From positions 1 to 64,000 of the forward strand of contig NZ_JAXCLE010000010.1 in assembly GCF_037027585.1 (NCBI RefSeq): 64,000 nt of DNA, in the 5' to 3' direction. The notes under the pieces were generated by a model, which saw nothing but the letters and a program-made list of their open reading frames with translations, did no database searches and was not told the origin of the DNA. The position numbers and the translations under genes were made by a program. Below, one piece after another: positions 26,512 through 34,648 of this stretch (the stretch's first letter is position 1; every line of letters starts with the position of its first letter). Origin of the DNA: Solibacillus ferritrahens. Its GTDB lineage: Bacteria; Bacillota; Bacilli; Bacillales_A; Planococcaceae.

Positions 26512-27030
26512 TCACCACGTATCTTCATCATCTTTTAACATCTTATCATTTACTTGTTTGCTTTTCTTCACAGCTGATTGATGGCCAATAAATAAAAATA
26601 GCGCTAGAAACGGTGCGTAAATAAGCAATGAAATTAAAAATACCATAAAGAAATATTCTATCGCCTGGGCATTACTGTCTGCATAGTTGATGCCACTATT
26701 TAATCCCATTGCTAAAGCGATTACGACACCAGTAAAAATGCCGATAAAAATAGTCTTGGTGCTATAGCGGAATTTACTATTCGCATCATGGATTTCAACC
26801 TCTTCCGATAAAACCCCCGTATACATCGCGCGGTAACTATAATAAATACCGCATGCTATTAGGATAATAAGTTCAGTTGCTATATACTCGACACCGCGAC
26901 CGTAAATAATCATTTTAGTAATTAATGAAATAAGACAAATAATGGATACGATGTAGTAAACTTCACGATAAATTTTGTTTTGGATATTTTGTACACGTTC
27001 ATCAACAATTTTACGATTAAATAACCCCAT
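26512..27030 (-). CDS. DUF6773-like four-helix membrane protein
   Basis: This 172-residue protein has a charged cytoplasmic N-terminus (MGLFNRKIVDERVQNIQNKI) and four membrane helices (about 27-45, 48-65, 93-112 and 130-152). It resembles the DUF6773 family, which is typically encoded with a small XRE regulator, as here. Its function is unknown. AAAGGGGCG precedes the ATG. Confidence 0.75.
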   Translation of the reverse strand: MGLFNRKIVDERVQNIQNKIYREVYYIVSIICLISLITKMIIYGRGVEYIATELIILIACGIYYSYRAMYTGVLSEEVEIHDANSKFRYSTKTIFIGIFTGVVIALAMGLNSGINYADSNAQAIEYFFMVFLISLLIYAPFLALFLFIGHQSAVKKSKQVNDKMLKDDEDTW

Positions 27031-27063
27031 AAATAACGCCCCTTTATTCTATTTGATAATTTC

Positions 27064-27098
27064 ATTATACAATATAAATTACATAATGCAATTTATAT
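27064..27098 (-). promoter_or_regulatory. Promoter and operator of the DUF6773/XRE operon
   Basis: On the minus strand, TTGCAT (27091-27086), a 16-nt spacer and TATAAT (27069-27064) make a good sigma-A promoter. A 9-bp inverted repeat ATATAAATT-N9-AATTTATAT (27072-27098) covers the -35 box, so a bound repressor would block RNA polymerase. The XRE protein of the operon is the obvious candidate. Confidence 0.65.
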
Positions 27099-27213
27099 AT
27101 GTCATAAAGTAATGTATTTTTTGCTTTGAAAATACGTTCAAATGACTATTAATGTATTTTAATTAATGATATGTTATTTTCATACAATTATTTTAAATGC
27201 GGAGGGTATATAA

Positions 27214-27696
27214 ATGCTTGATACGATTAGAAGTGTTAGCGATGGGGATCAAATTATAGAAGTAATTCATGCAGCGTTTAAATGTTATGAAGATGATCCG
27301 ATGCCCTCGAGTGCGTTAATTGAAACGGCATCAACAATTAAAAAAGAGCTTGAAAGTAATGTACTAATATTTGGTGCAGAAGTTCTAGGACAGCTTGCTG
27401 GGGTTGTAAAGGTTAGATGTTTTAAAGATCATTTTTATTTTTCAAGGTTATCAGTGTTGCCTGAATTCCAAGGGCAAGGAATAGCAAGTGCGATTGTAAG
27501 ATATATTGAAAAGCAGGCAATACAAGAGCAGACGCCTTATGTACGCTGCAAAGTTCGGAAATCGGAAGGGGATAATATTCGTTTGTATAAGAAGCTGGGG
27601 TACCATATTTCACAAGAAGAAGTAATGACGAGCCCATTAGGTTTTGTTATGGAGACGGTAACGATGGAAAAGGAGATTGATTGGGAAGGAAATTAA
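27214..27696 (+). CDS. GNAT family N-acetyltransferase
   Basis: This 160-residue GNAT protein has the acetyl-CoA binding loop in RLSVLPEFQGQGIASAIVRY (near residue 82) and the usual C-terminal pattern NIRLYKKLGYHISQEEV. GGAGGGTAT precedes the ATG. The substrate is unknown. It stands alone. Confidence 0.88.
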   Translation: MLDTIRSVSDGDQIIEVIHAAFKCYEDDPMPSSALIETASTIKKELESNVLIFGAEVLGQLAGVVKVRCFKDHFYFSRLSVLPEFQGQGIASAIVRYIEKQAIQEQTPYVRCKVRKSEGDNIRLYKKLGYHISQEEVMTSPLGFVMETVTMEKEIDWEGN

Positions 27697-27730
27697 ACCA
27701 CCAACAAGATTACTGTTAGTGGCTGTATGA

Positions 27731-28162
27731 TTATTTCACCTCTATACTAAACACATAAGAGGCACTTCCTTTACTCCAACGACTGGAAACGACATAAATA
27801 TAAACGCCGCGTTCTTTTGGGGCAGTAATTGTATTATCCACAAATTCTATTTCACCTATATTGTCATTGTTCCAAACTGATATAGAAATCTCTTCGGTTG
27901 GTTTTTTATTAAACTTGATTTGAAGTTTGCTTTGGGGTGCCACAACCGTTGGAACTACTCCCTTTTCCTTTATTTGTTCGGAAGGTGAAATGTAATCGAC
28001 ACATTGCTGTCGCCAGATTTCATTCCAACAATAAGAACTTTTCAAAACCGTCACTCTTCTATCATCTGTAGTAACCGATGCATTAGGCACACCGCTATTT
28101 GTCGTGATAAAAATGACTATAATTACAATGGAAAGCAGAGCGCCTATTCTATGAGCCTTCAT
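27731..28162 (-). CDS. Hypothetical secreted or membrane-anchored protein
   Basis: I do not recognise this 143-residue protein with confidence. A hydrophobic segment at about 7-22 (GALLSIVIIVIFITTN) forms a signal anchor. The mature part contains SSYCWNEIWRQQCVDYISP with two cysteines, which may form a disulfide outside the cell. A beta-sandwich-like C-terminus follows (NTITAPKERGVYIYVVSSRW). GAGGTGATG lies before the start. Confidence 0.7.
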   Translation of the reverse strand: MKAHRIGALLSIVIIVIFITTNSGVPNASVTTDDRRVTVLKSSYCWNEIWRQQCVDYISPSEQIKEKGVVPTVVAPQSKLQIKFNKKPTEEISISVWNNDNIGEIEFVDNTITAPKERGVYIYVVSSRWSKGSASYVFSIEVK

Positions 28163-28190
28163 ACATCACCTCTCCTTGGGAAAATAGGTA

Positions 28191-28225
28191 AGGATCTATC
28201 TGGAAAGTAGACTTAGATAGATCCT
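28191..28225 (-). terminator. Hairpin at the end of the GNAT-amidohydrolase operon
   Basis: A perfect 11-bp inverted repeat AGGATCTATCT / AGATAGATCCT lies just after the amidohydrolase stop on the minus strand. The T-tail is short (CTATTTT). Confidence 0.55.
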
Positions 28226-28236
28226 GAAAACAATTT

Positions 28237-29409
28237 TTATTTTATTACTCCATGGAGCGTTAAGGCTTGTAAAAAGACTTCACTAATATGAAGCATAGAT
28301 TGCTCATCAACATCAAATTTCGGATGGTGATGCGGGTAAATAGCATTAATGTCGTCATTACCGCCACCAACAAAGAAGAATGTACCGGGCTTTTCCTGCA
28401 AATAATACGTGAAATCTTCAGCACCCATACGAGGCGGTACATTGACAACTTGAAGCTCAGGTAAATTGTTCGAAACAGCTTCACGTAATGCAACTGTTTC
28501 AGTAGGATGATTGTATACAGCATCATAGCCGCGTGTATAGTGGAAATCGAGCTGGGCATCGTACTGAATTTCAATTGCTTTACATAAGTTATTTAGTTTT
28601 TGCTCTACCATATTGCGTACGTCCGGATTAAAAGTACGTACAGTCCCTGTTAAATAAGCTTTATCAGGAATAACATTGCCGACTGTACCACTCTCGATTT
28701 TGCCGACGGTAATTACAGCGGATTCAATTGGATCGGTATTACGGCTAACAATTGGCTGCACACCAAACACAAATTGTGCTGCTGCCATAATCGGATCAAT
28801 CGTTTCGTGCGGAGATGCGCCGTGACCTCCTTTTCCTTGAATCGTCAGTTCGAAAAAGTCTGCAGCGGCCATTGAATAGCCTTCACAAAACAGTACCGTA
28901 CCAACCTCGCTCCAGGATGAAACATGCGCCCCATATACGTAATCGACACCTTCCAAACAACCTGCCTCTACCATCGCTTTTGCCCCACCAGGAACAACTT
29001 CTTCAGCGAACTGGTGAATAAAAACGATATTGCCGTGTAGAATTTCTCGTGCATCGGCAAGTGCTTTGGCTAAACCAAGAAGCGCAGCAGTATGAATATC
29101 GTGTCCACACGCATGACTTACCCCATCAATTTTAGATTTGTAGGACACATCCTTTTCATCTTGAATCGGAAGTGCGTCAAAATCTGCACGAAATGCAATA
29201 GTTGGTCCATCATAAGCCCCTTTTAGAAACCCAACAACGCCATTACCGCCAACGTTTTCTTTTACTTCAATGCCTAATGAAGCAAGTTTATCAGCGATAA
29301 GTTTTGGTGTATTTACTTCTTTAAAAGAAAGCTCAGGATACATGTGTAAATGTCTACGGATTTCAATCATCTCATCAAAATTGGCTTGTAGCTTTTCTAA
29401 AATGCTCAA
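28237..29409 (-). CDS. M20-family amidohydrolase
   Basis: This zinc peptidase-fold enzyme of the M20D subfamily hydrolyses N-acyl amino acids or related amides in the cytosol. Metal motifs are visible: ACGHDIHTAALLG near residue 100, and HQFAEEVVPGGAKAM near 133 with the catalytic Glu pair. The dimerisation lid spans about 180-300, and MGAEDFTYY is near the C-terminus. The start is taken as TTG 29409 with AGGGGTG 6 nt upstream (390 residues); a GTG three codons earlier overlaps that site. It follows a GNAT gene closely, so one operon is likely. Its acyl substrate is unknown. Confidence 0.88.
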   Translation of the reverse strand: MSILEKLQANFDEMIEIRRHLHMYPELSFKEVNTPKLIADKLASLGIEVKENVGGNGVVGFLKGAYDGPTIAFRADFDALPIQDEKDVSYKSKIDGVSHACGHDIHTAALLGLAKALADAREILHGNIVFIHQFAEEVVPGGAKAMVEAGCLEGVDYVYGAHVSSWSEVGTVLFCEGYSMAAADFFELTIQGKGGHGASPHETIDPIMAAAQFVFGVQPIVSRNTDPIESAVITVGKIESGTVGNVIPDKAYLTGTVRTFNPDVRNMVEQKLNNLCKAIEIQYDAQLDFHYTRGYDAVYNHPTETVALREAVSNNLPELQVVNVPPRMGAEDFTYYLQEKPGTFFFVGGGNDDINAIYPHHHPKFDVDEQSMLHISEVFLQALTLHGVIK

Positions 29410-29427
29410 TTCATCCACCCCTAAATT

Positions 29428-29967
29428 TTATAGTTGTAACGCTTCCCACTCTTCTCGTAAAACCCCCATACGAATTGAATCATAATATTGACCATCATAA
29501 TAGCGGACTTTACGAATACGTGCTTCCATTTGCATGCCGAGTTTTTCACCTACACGAATCATACGTTCATTGCCTGACCAAGTTGTGAGTCCAACCCGAA
29601 CAAGTGGCATTGACTCAAATAAATGTCCAATCCATAATTTCAATGCGCGTGTGCCAATACCTTTGCCCCACGAGCCAGCTTCGTGTAAAACAATGCCGAT
29701 TTCGAGCCATTTGGAAGGCTTATGCTCCCAGTAATACGTAATAATTCCGCGTACTACACCAGCTACTTCAATAACCCAATAGCTATCATCGCCAATCCAA
29801 TCGCGCTTTGTTTGAATGAAGCTTTCGTAAGGCATAGCTTTATGCGGATAGTAGGGTGCATCCCACTTTTTCCATTCAGGCTGTTCCTCTTTATATATAA
29901 GCTCCCATAAGCGTTTCATATCATTTTCTACAATTGGTCGAATCGTTAAATCTTGATCTTTATACAT
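29428..29967 (-). CDS. GNAT family N-acetyltransferase
   Basis: This 179-residue GNAT protein has the acetyl-CoA loop in GSWGKGIGTRALKLWIGHLF (near residue 100) and the RimJ/RimL-like ending MIRVGEKLGMQMEARIRKVR. The start follows AGAGGAGAAC. The next gene on the strand, 18 bp away, is an amidohydrolase. The pairing of an acetyltransferase with an N-acyl hydrolase suggests linked acylation and deacylation, but nothing in the sequence proves it. Confidence 0.87.
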   Translation of the reverse strand: MYKDQDLTIRPIVENDMKRLWELIYKEEQPEWKKWDAPYYPHKAMPYESFIQTKRDWIGDDSYWVIEVAGVVRGIITYYWEHKPSKWLEIGIVLHEAGSWGKGIGTRALKLWIGHLFESMPLVRVGLTTWSGNERMIRVGEKLGMQMEARIRKVRYYDGQYYDSIRMGVLREEWEALQL

Positions 29968-30404
29968 TGTTCTCCTCTTTTCAAGCGTTCTTTTTTGTAA
30001 TAGATTGAAAAGAGCATAGTTCTACTTTCCAATCACCTAGGTTGTGTGTTTCATTAAGTTCATTAATTTCTATTTATTAACTTAATATTATTTTATCAGA
30101 AAATTAAATCAATTATTAGTGGTGTTTCATTAAAAAAGGAATATGAAGATGAGCCGTGTTTGGGATGGCTCTCTTGCTGTTTTTAGTAAATATTCGATTT
30201 TAATAGAAAATAAATGATATTTATAAGAGAATTATTGTAATAGATAATAAAAGTAGGGGTAAAAGGTAAAGATTAATGAAAATGAGCCGAGTTTAATGAT
30301 AAGAACTATTAATATTGCTTATTAAGAACTATAATAATCCATTAAAGCGTAATGGGAATATAAATAATAATAGAATATCAATAAATTAAAAGTGAGGTGG
30401 AGAA
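29968..30404. other. 437-bp AT-rich intergenic region with promoter-like repeats
   Basis: No gene is seen. An imperfect 17-nt direct repeat, GAAGATGAGCCGTGTTT (30145-30161) and GAAAATGAGCCGAGTTT (30278-30294), occurs 133 bp apart. The second copy completes a sigma-D-like promoter. A 7-bp inverted repeat TTAAGTT / AACTTAA (30054-30085) is also present. Confidence 0.5.
30267..30293 (+). promoter_or_regulatory. Candidate sigma-D promoter of the GGDEF-EAL gene
   Basis: TAAA (30267-30270), a 15-nt spacer and GCCGAGTT (30286-30293) match six of eight -10 positions of the sigma-D consensus GCCGATAT. Sigma-D drives motility genes, which fits a c-di-GMP enzyme. Confidence 0.45.
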
Positions 30405-32108
30405 ATGGCTGTGGTAGAGCAAACAAATGTCCTAGGATCCATCCAACTGACAGTAGAAGAATTACAAAATATAAAATTGGCATTAGATGAAGCCTCTATT
30501 TTAGCTGTTACTGACCAGCGCGGTGTAATTACAATGGTTAACGACCGATTTTGTGAAATATCTAAATATGAAAGAAATGAGCTTATTGGACAGGATCACC
30601 GACTGTTAAACTCAGCTTACCACCCAAAAACTTTTTTTAAGGAAATGTGGCGCACAATTGGTTCTGGACAAACTTGGCATGGTGAAATTTGTAACTGTGC
30701 AAAAGATGGTTCAATATATTGGGTGCAAACGACTATCGTGCCATTTCTAAATTCCAAAGGAAAACCGTATCAATACATTTCCATTCGTTCAGATATTACA
30801 GCTCGGAAGAAAATCGGAGAAATGATACATATCGCCCATCATGATGATTTGACAGGACTGCAAAATCGCCGACAATTAATAAATGACTTAAATAAATTGA
30901 TAGAAGTAGAAAATCAGCCATTCACACTTATGCTGTTTGATGTAAATCGTTTTAAAAATATTAATGATGGTTTAGGTCATCATATAGGTGATATTTTTTT
31001 GGTTGAAATAGCCCAGCGAATGAAAACATTAAATAGTGATGAAGTCACTTTTTACCGGTTAAGTGGCGATGAGTTTGTTTGTATTTTAAAGGAACCCGAA
31101 TTACTGGAAAAAATTGCGGATGACCTCCAAAATAAAATTCAGCGGCAATTCGATTTAAATAATCATAAATTTTATGCATCAATTAGTATTGGAGCCGTGA
31201 ATTACCCCGAACACGGTCAGTCAGCGCAGGATATCCTAAAATATGCAGATATTGCGATGTATGAAGCGAAGAAAAGCAATAATAAAGGCTATGTAATTTA
31301 TAAAAAGCAGCAACGTTTTTCTCATAACCAAATGCTGAAATTAGAGACGAGATTGCATGATGCAATTATTAACGAGGCTTTTGAGCTATATTACCAGCCT
31401 AAAGTAAATTTGCAGACGAATAAAATTGATGGAATGGAAGCCCTAATTCGTTGGTTTGATGAGGAGCTTGGCTTTGTGGCCCCGGATGAATTTATACCAT
31501 TTGCAGAAGAGGTTGGTTTTATAACAGACATTAGTGAATGGGTAATTGCTACGGCTGGACGTCAAGTTATGGAATGGAACAAACAATTTAACTTAAAACT
31601 ACGTGTCGCGGTTAATATTTCGCCAAGCCATTTAAAAGCAGAAGATTTTATTGAGCGTTTGAAAAATATACTAAAGACCAATGATATTTCGCCAAGTTCA
31701 TTGGAAATAGAAATTACCGAAATGAGCTTTTTAGATCAAAATACAGATTTACTGAACACGATAATGCAATTGAAAGAAATGGGTATTACATTAGCCATTG
31801 ATGATTTTGGTACAGGGTACTCATCATTGAGCTATTTAAAAAGATTTCCGGTTGATCTACTGAAAATCGATCGGTCGTTCATCCATGAAATGTATAAAAA
31901 TGAAGCGGATGTTGCAATGGTCTCAGCTATTATAACGTTGGCGCGGGCACTTGATTTAAAGATAGTTGCAGAAGGTGTAGAAGAAAACAAAGACTTGTTG
32001 CTACTACGTGAATTTAACTGTGAGTTTGTCCAAGGTTACTATTACAGCCGACCATTAAATATTGAGGATTTTTCAAAACGTTTAAGTGAGAAGGGTATAC
32101 GAGTATAA
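30405..32108 (+). CDS. PAS-GGDEF-EAL cyclic-di-GMP enzyme
   Basis: This 567-residue soluble protein makes and/or breaks c-di-GMP. A PAS sensor spans about 28-135. The GGDEF domain (about 142-300) has the active-site motif S220-G-D-E-F instead of GGDEF, so cyclase activity is uncertain; no RxxD inhibitory site precedes it. The EAL domain (about 315-560) keeps all key residues: E345 in EAL, N404 in AVNIS, D466-D467 in DDFGTGYSS, K487, E523 and Q543. The phosphodiesterase is therefore probably active. GAGGTGGAG precedes the ATG. The likely role is in switching between motility and surface growth. Confidence 0.92.
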   Translation: MAVVEQTNVLGSIQLTVEELQNIKLALDEASILAVTDQRGVITMVNDRFCEISKYERNELIGQDHRLLNSAYHPKTFFKEMWRTIGSGQTWHGEICNCAKDGSIYWVQTTIVPFLNSKGKPYQYISIRSDITARKKIGEMIHIAHHDDLTGLQNRRQLINDLNKLIEVENQPFTLMLFDVNRFKNINDGLGHHIGDIFLVEIAQRMKTLNSDEVTFYRLSGDEFVCILKEPELLEKIADDLQNKIQRQFDLNNHKFYASISIGAVNYPEHGQSAQDILKYADIAMYEAKKSNNKGYVIYKKQQRFSHNQMLKLETRLHDAIINEAFELYYQPKVNLQTNKIDGMEALIRWFDEELGFVAPDEFIPFAEEVGFITDISEWVIATAGRQVMEWNKQFNLKLRVAVNISPSHLKAEDFIERLKNILKTNDISPSSLEIEITEMSFLDQNTDLLNTIMQLKEMGITLAIDDFGTGYSSLSYLKRFPVDLLKIDRSFIHEMYKNEADVAMVSAIITLARALDLKIVAEGVEENKDLLLLREFNCEFVQGYYYSRPLNIEDFSKRLSEKGIRV

Positions 32109-32164
32109 CTATCCACGCATGTTGATGTATATTAATTTTGTGAAAAGTTTTAAGAAGCTAAGAA

Positions 32165-32209
32165 TAAAAAGCCATGGCTTGCCCTAAAAACTGATAGAAA
32201 AACCATGGC
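32165..32209 (-). terminator. Terminator of the FAD oxidoreductase gene
   Basis: The inverted repeat GCCATGG / CCATGGC has its T-run (CTTTTTATTC) on the minus strand. Confidence 0.65.
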
Positions 32210-32215
32210 GGTTAC

Positions 32216-33427
32216 TTATTTAATTCCATATTTCCGGTCTAATGTGACAATACGTGCGTCGTCATTTGGTCGATTCATAATTAAGTCAGCTATAATTTTC
32301 GAGCCGAGCATGCTATAAACTGTGCCATTGCCGCCAAAGCCAAGCAAATAATAATGATTTGGGTCTTCTGGATGTTGCCCGATAAATGGAAGGTGGTCTA
32401 AAGATTCCCCGAACGATGCACAATATTTGTATGGTGCATGAAACGTTTCGTCAGGCAATAACTCATGGAGTTTATCGATTAGCTCACGTGCCATCGCGTC
32501 GACTACTGTTTCATGTTTGGCGGGTGATGATTTTCTTTCATCCAACCCACCGATAATAATGCGATTGTCCACCGTTTTTCTCATATATAAATATGGACGG
32601 GCCGTTTCCCAAATTAGTGCATCCTCAAACCAGCCTTTAAAGCTTGGTTTTTGCTCGGTAACAATCGCATAGGAGCGATTAATGTCAGCGCCCTTTATTG
32701 TTGCATACGGGAGCCGCTCATAACCTGTTGTATAGACGATCCGTGATGCTTTAAAGTCACCATTCATTGTTCGCAGAATAATCTCATTTCCTTCGTTTTC
32801 AATCACATTGGCGTACGTGTGTTCAAATAAATCCATTCCTTGCCCTATTAGCTGTTCTGCTAAGGAAACAACAAATTTATAAGGATTTATTTCTGCATCA
32901 TCATTCGTGTACAATGCAGCAGGCGCTTTAAAAGGCAACCGCTTTTCTACGACAAGTTCGTTCCAGAACTCAGCAGGAAAACCGTGTTTTATTAACATCT
33001 CACATTCTTTTTCCAGTACTTTTACATCGCCTTTTTTACTTGCATAACAAATGCTCGGGCGTCGAATAAAATCTGCCTGATCGAGCAATGAATGTGCTAT
33101 TTCCTCTAATTGGTCTACGGCTTTATAGCAAAGTTTATAAAAGCGCACTGCATCCTCTTCACCTATCAATTCGCTTAATTCATGTAGCTGGATGTCATTT
33201 GAATATTGGAGGAGTCCAGTATTGGCGGCAGTACTGCCAGAGCCAATTTCGTTTCGTTCTAACACGGCTACTTTTAAGCCCTCATCAATCAATGCCTTCG
33301 CTGTTAATATTCCACTCATTCCAGCACCGACCACGATGACATCGTAATGCGGTCTAATGGGTGGGTTCGAATGTTGTTTTTTAACGAATGTACTCGGCCA
33401 AAACAATAAGCCGTTGTGTAATTCCAT
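32216..33427 (-). CDS. FAD-dependent oxidoreductase (DAO family)
   Basis: This 403-residue flavoprotein of the glycine-oxidase/D-amino-acid-oxidase family has the FAD dinucleotide motif VGAGMSGILTA (near residue 34) and ERNEIGSGSTAANTGLL. The C-terminal flavin-contact segment reads GFGGNGTVYSMLGSKI. It resembles proteins that carry a C-terminal Rieske domain in other bacteria, but no CxH-CxxH Rieske motif is present here. The substrate is probably an amine or amino acid. GGGGGAC precedes the ATG. It is monocistronic. Confidence 0.85.
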   Translation of the reverse strand: MELHNGLLFWPSTFVKKQHSNPPIRPHYDVIVVGAGMSGILTAKALIDEGLKVAVLERNEIGSGSTAANTGLLQYSNDIQLHELSELIGEEDAVRFYKLCYKAVDQLEEIAHSLLDQADFIRRPSICYASKKGDVKVLEKECEMLIKHGFPAEFWNELVVEKRLPFKAPAALYTNDDAEINPYKFVVSLAEQLIGQGMDLFEHTYANVIENEGNEIILRTMNGDFKASRIVYTTGYERLPYATIKGADINRSYAIVTEQKPSFKGWFEDALIWETARPYLYMRKTVDNRIIIGGLDERKSSPAKHETVVDAMARELIDKLHELLPDETFHAPYKYCASFGESLDHLPFIGQHPEDPNHYYLLGFGGNGTVYSMLGSKIIADLIMNRPNDDARIVTLDRKYGIK

Positions 33428-33553
33428 ATATAGTCCCCCTTGAGATGATCTAGAGAATATTTCCCGTTCTTTACTATTTCTAATCTTGGAATTTTTAGAT
33501 TAAATAAATATGGGTAAAGAGGAAAGAATGGAAATTAGAAGGAGGTATAGTAG

Positions 33554-34213
33554 ATGGATCCTTATATTTTTGGATTTTTTGCATTAGCTTATATTGTTAT
33601 CTTAATTTGGGGAATTACGAAACATAAAAAAACAGCCTCGGCAATTATATTTTTTGTCATCCTTGCCCTTATTTATGATAATGCAATATTAGCGGTAGGA
33701 CACTTGTTTGGAGAAGGGGAGTTACTAAAAAATTTAAGCTATGGACGATTCTGGCTTCACGCAATCTTTACCCCAACATTGATTATTTTTTCATTATTCG
33801 TTATGAGAGAAGCGAACATTCAGTTTGCCTATAAAAAATGGGTTGCCTTTTCATTTGGTGCTTTATGGATTTTGGCAATGATTGTCGAGTATTTTACGGA
33901 GCTAAGTGGTCTTGAACTCGCACCACAAGAGTCATATGGGGTACTTAACTATAGTACAACTGAAGCCGCATCAGGACCTCCACTCATGATTTTAATAGTT
34001 CTTGTAGCATTATTAATCGCTGCAATTATGCTTGCTTGGAAAAGAAAGTGGTGGTGGATGCTTGTCGGAACAATCTTTATGACAATTGGCAGTGCGTTCC
34101 CGCTCGATATCGGGAGCGATGCGATTACAAATGCATTCGAATTATTTTTAATTGCAACGTTAATGTGGACAGCCATCCATTTTTCAAATGAAAGAGAGCA
34201 TAAAAGATATTAA
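33554..34213 (+). CDS. Seven-helix hypothetical membrane protein
   Basis: I cannot name this 219-residue protein. It has about seven membrane segments (near 4-20, 29-47, 67-85, 97-113, 143-162, 167-180 and 190-205). Histidines lie in and near the helices (AVGHLFG, WLHAIF). AGGAGG precedes the ATG. It stands alone, with a strong terminator after it, so it forms its own transcript. Confidence 0.75.
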   Translation: MDPYIFGFFALAYIVILIWGITKHKKTASAIIFFVILALIYDNAILAVGHLFGEGELLKNLSYGRFWLHAIFTPTLIIFSLFVMREANIQFAYKKWVAFSFGALWILAMIVEYFTELSGLELAPQESYGVLNYSTTEAASGPPLMILIVLVALLIAAIMLAWKRKWWWMLVGTIFMTIGSAFPLDIGSDAITNAFELFLIATLMWTAIHFSNEREHKRY

Positions 34214-34215
34214 TA

Positions 34216-34255
34216 AATAATTGTGCTAGTTTTTTACTTAGCACAATTATTTTTT
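34216..34255 (+). terminator. Terminator after the seven-helix protein gene
   Basis: A perfect 13-bp stem AATAATTGTGCTA / TAGCACAATTATT is followed by a T-run. Confidence 0.9.
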
Positions 34256-34265
34256 GTACACTACC

Positions 34266-34315
34266 TTGCAATGAACAATAGTGTTTGATACACTACTGTA
34301 TATAAAACAATAGTG
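34266..34315 (+). promoter_or_regulatory. Promoter and PadR operator
   Basis: TTGCAA (34266-34271), a 17-nt spacer and TACACT (34289-34294) form the promoter. Overlapping palindromes AGTGT-N5-ACACT (34280-34294) and ATACA-N4-TGTAT (34288-34301) cover the -10. A direct repeat ACAATAGTG flanks them (34275 and 34307). The PadR protein encoded next is the expected ligand, so autorepression is likely. Confidence 0.6.
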
Positions 34316-34332
34316 AGGTGTGAGGTGAAGTA

Positions 34333-34647
34333 GTGAATCCTCAATTTAAAAAAGGTGTATTAAATTTATGTGTACTCGCCTTGTTAGAGCAGAAAGATAT
34401 GTACGGATATGAGCTTGTCCAGGCGATCTCAACACAAATAGAAATTTCAGAAGGCTCGGTCTATCCGTTATTGCGCAGGCTCACAAAAGATGGGCTTTTC
34501 ACAACGTACTTAATGGAGTCTACAGAGGGACCGCCACGCAAATATTATCAAATTACCGAACAAGGCATTGAACAACTAAACAGCTTACGTAATGAATGGG
34601 AAAGTTTTATTTCAGGTGTAAATACTTTAATTCAAGGGAGCAAATAA
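34333..34647 (+). CDS. PadR family transcriptional regulator
   Basis: This 104-residue winged-helix repressor of the PadR type has the pattern QKDMYGYELVQAISTQIEIS and the hallmark EGSVYPLLRRLTKDGL, then PPRKYYQITEQG. The start is GTG, with GAGGTGAAG upstream. It is followed 1 nt later by a HAAS-domain gene. PadR next to HAAS/DUF1700 is a frequent two-gene unit in Firmicutes, in which PadR controls the pair. Confidence 0.92.
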   Translation: MNPQFKKGVLNLCVLALLEQKDMYGYELVQAISTQIEISEGSVYPLLRRLTKDGLFTTYLMESTEGPPRKYYQITEQGIEQLNSLRNEWESFISGVNTLIQGSK

Positions 34648-34648
34648 A

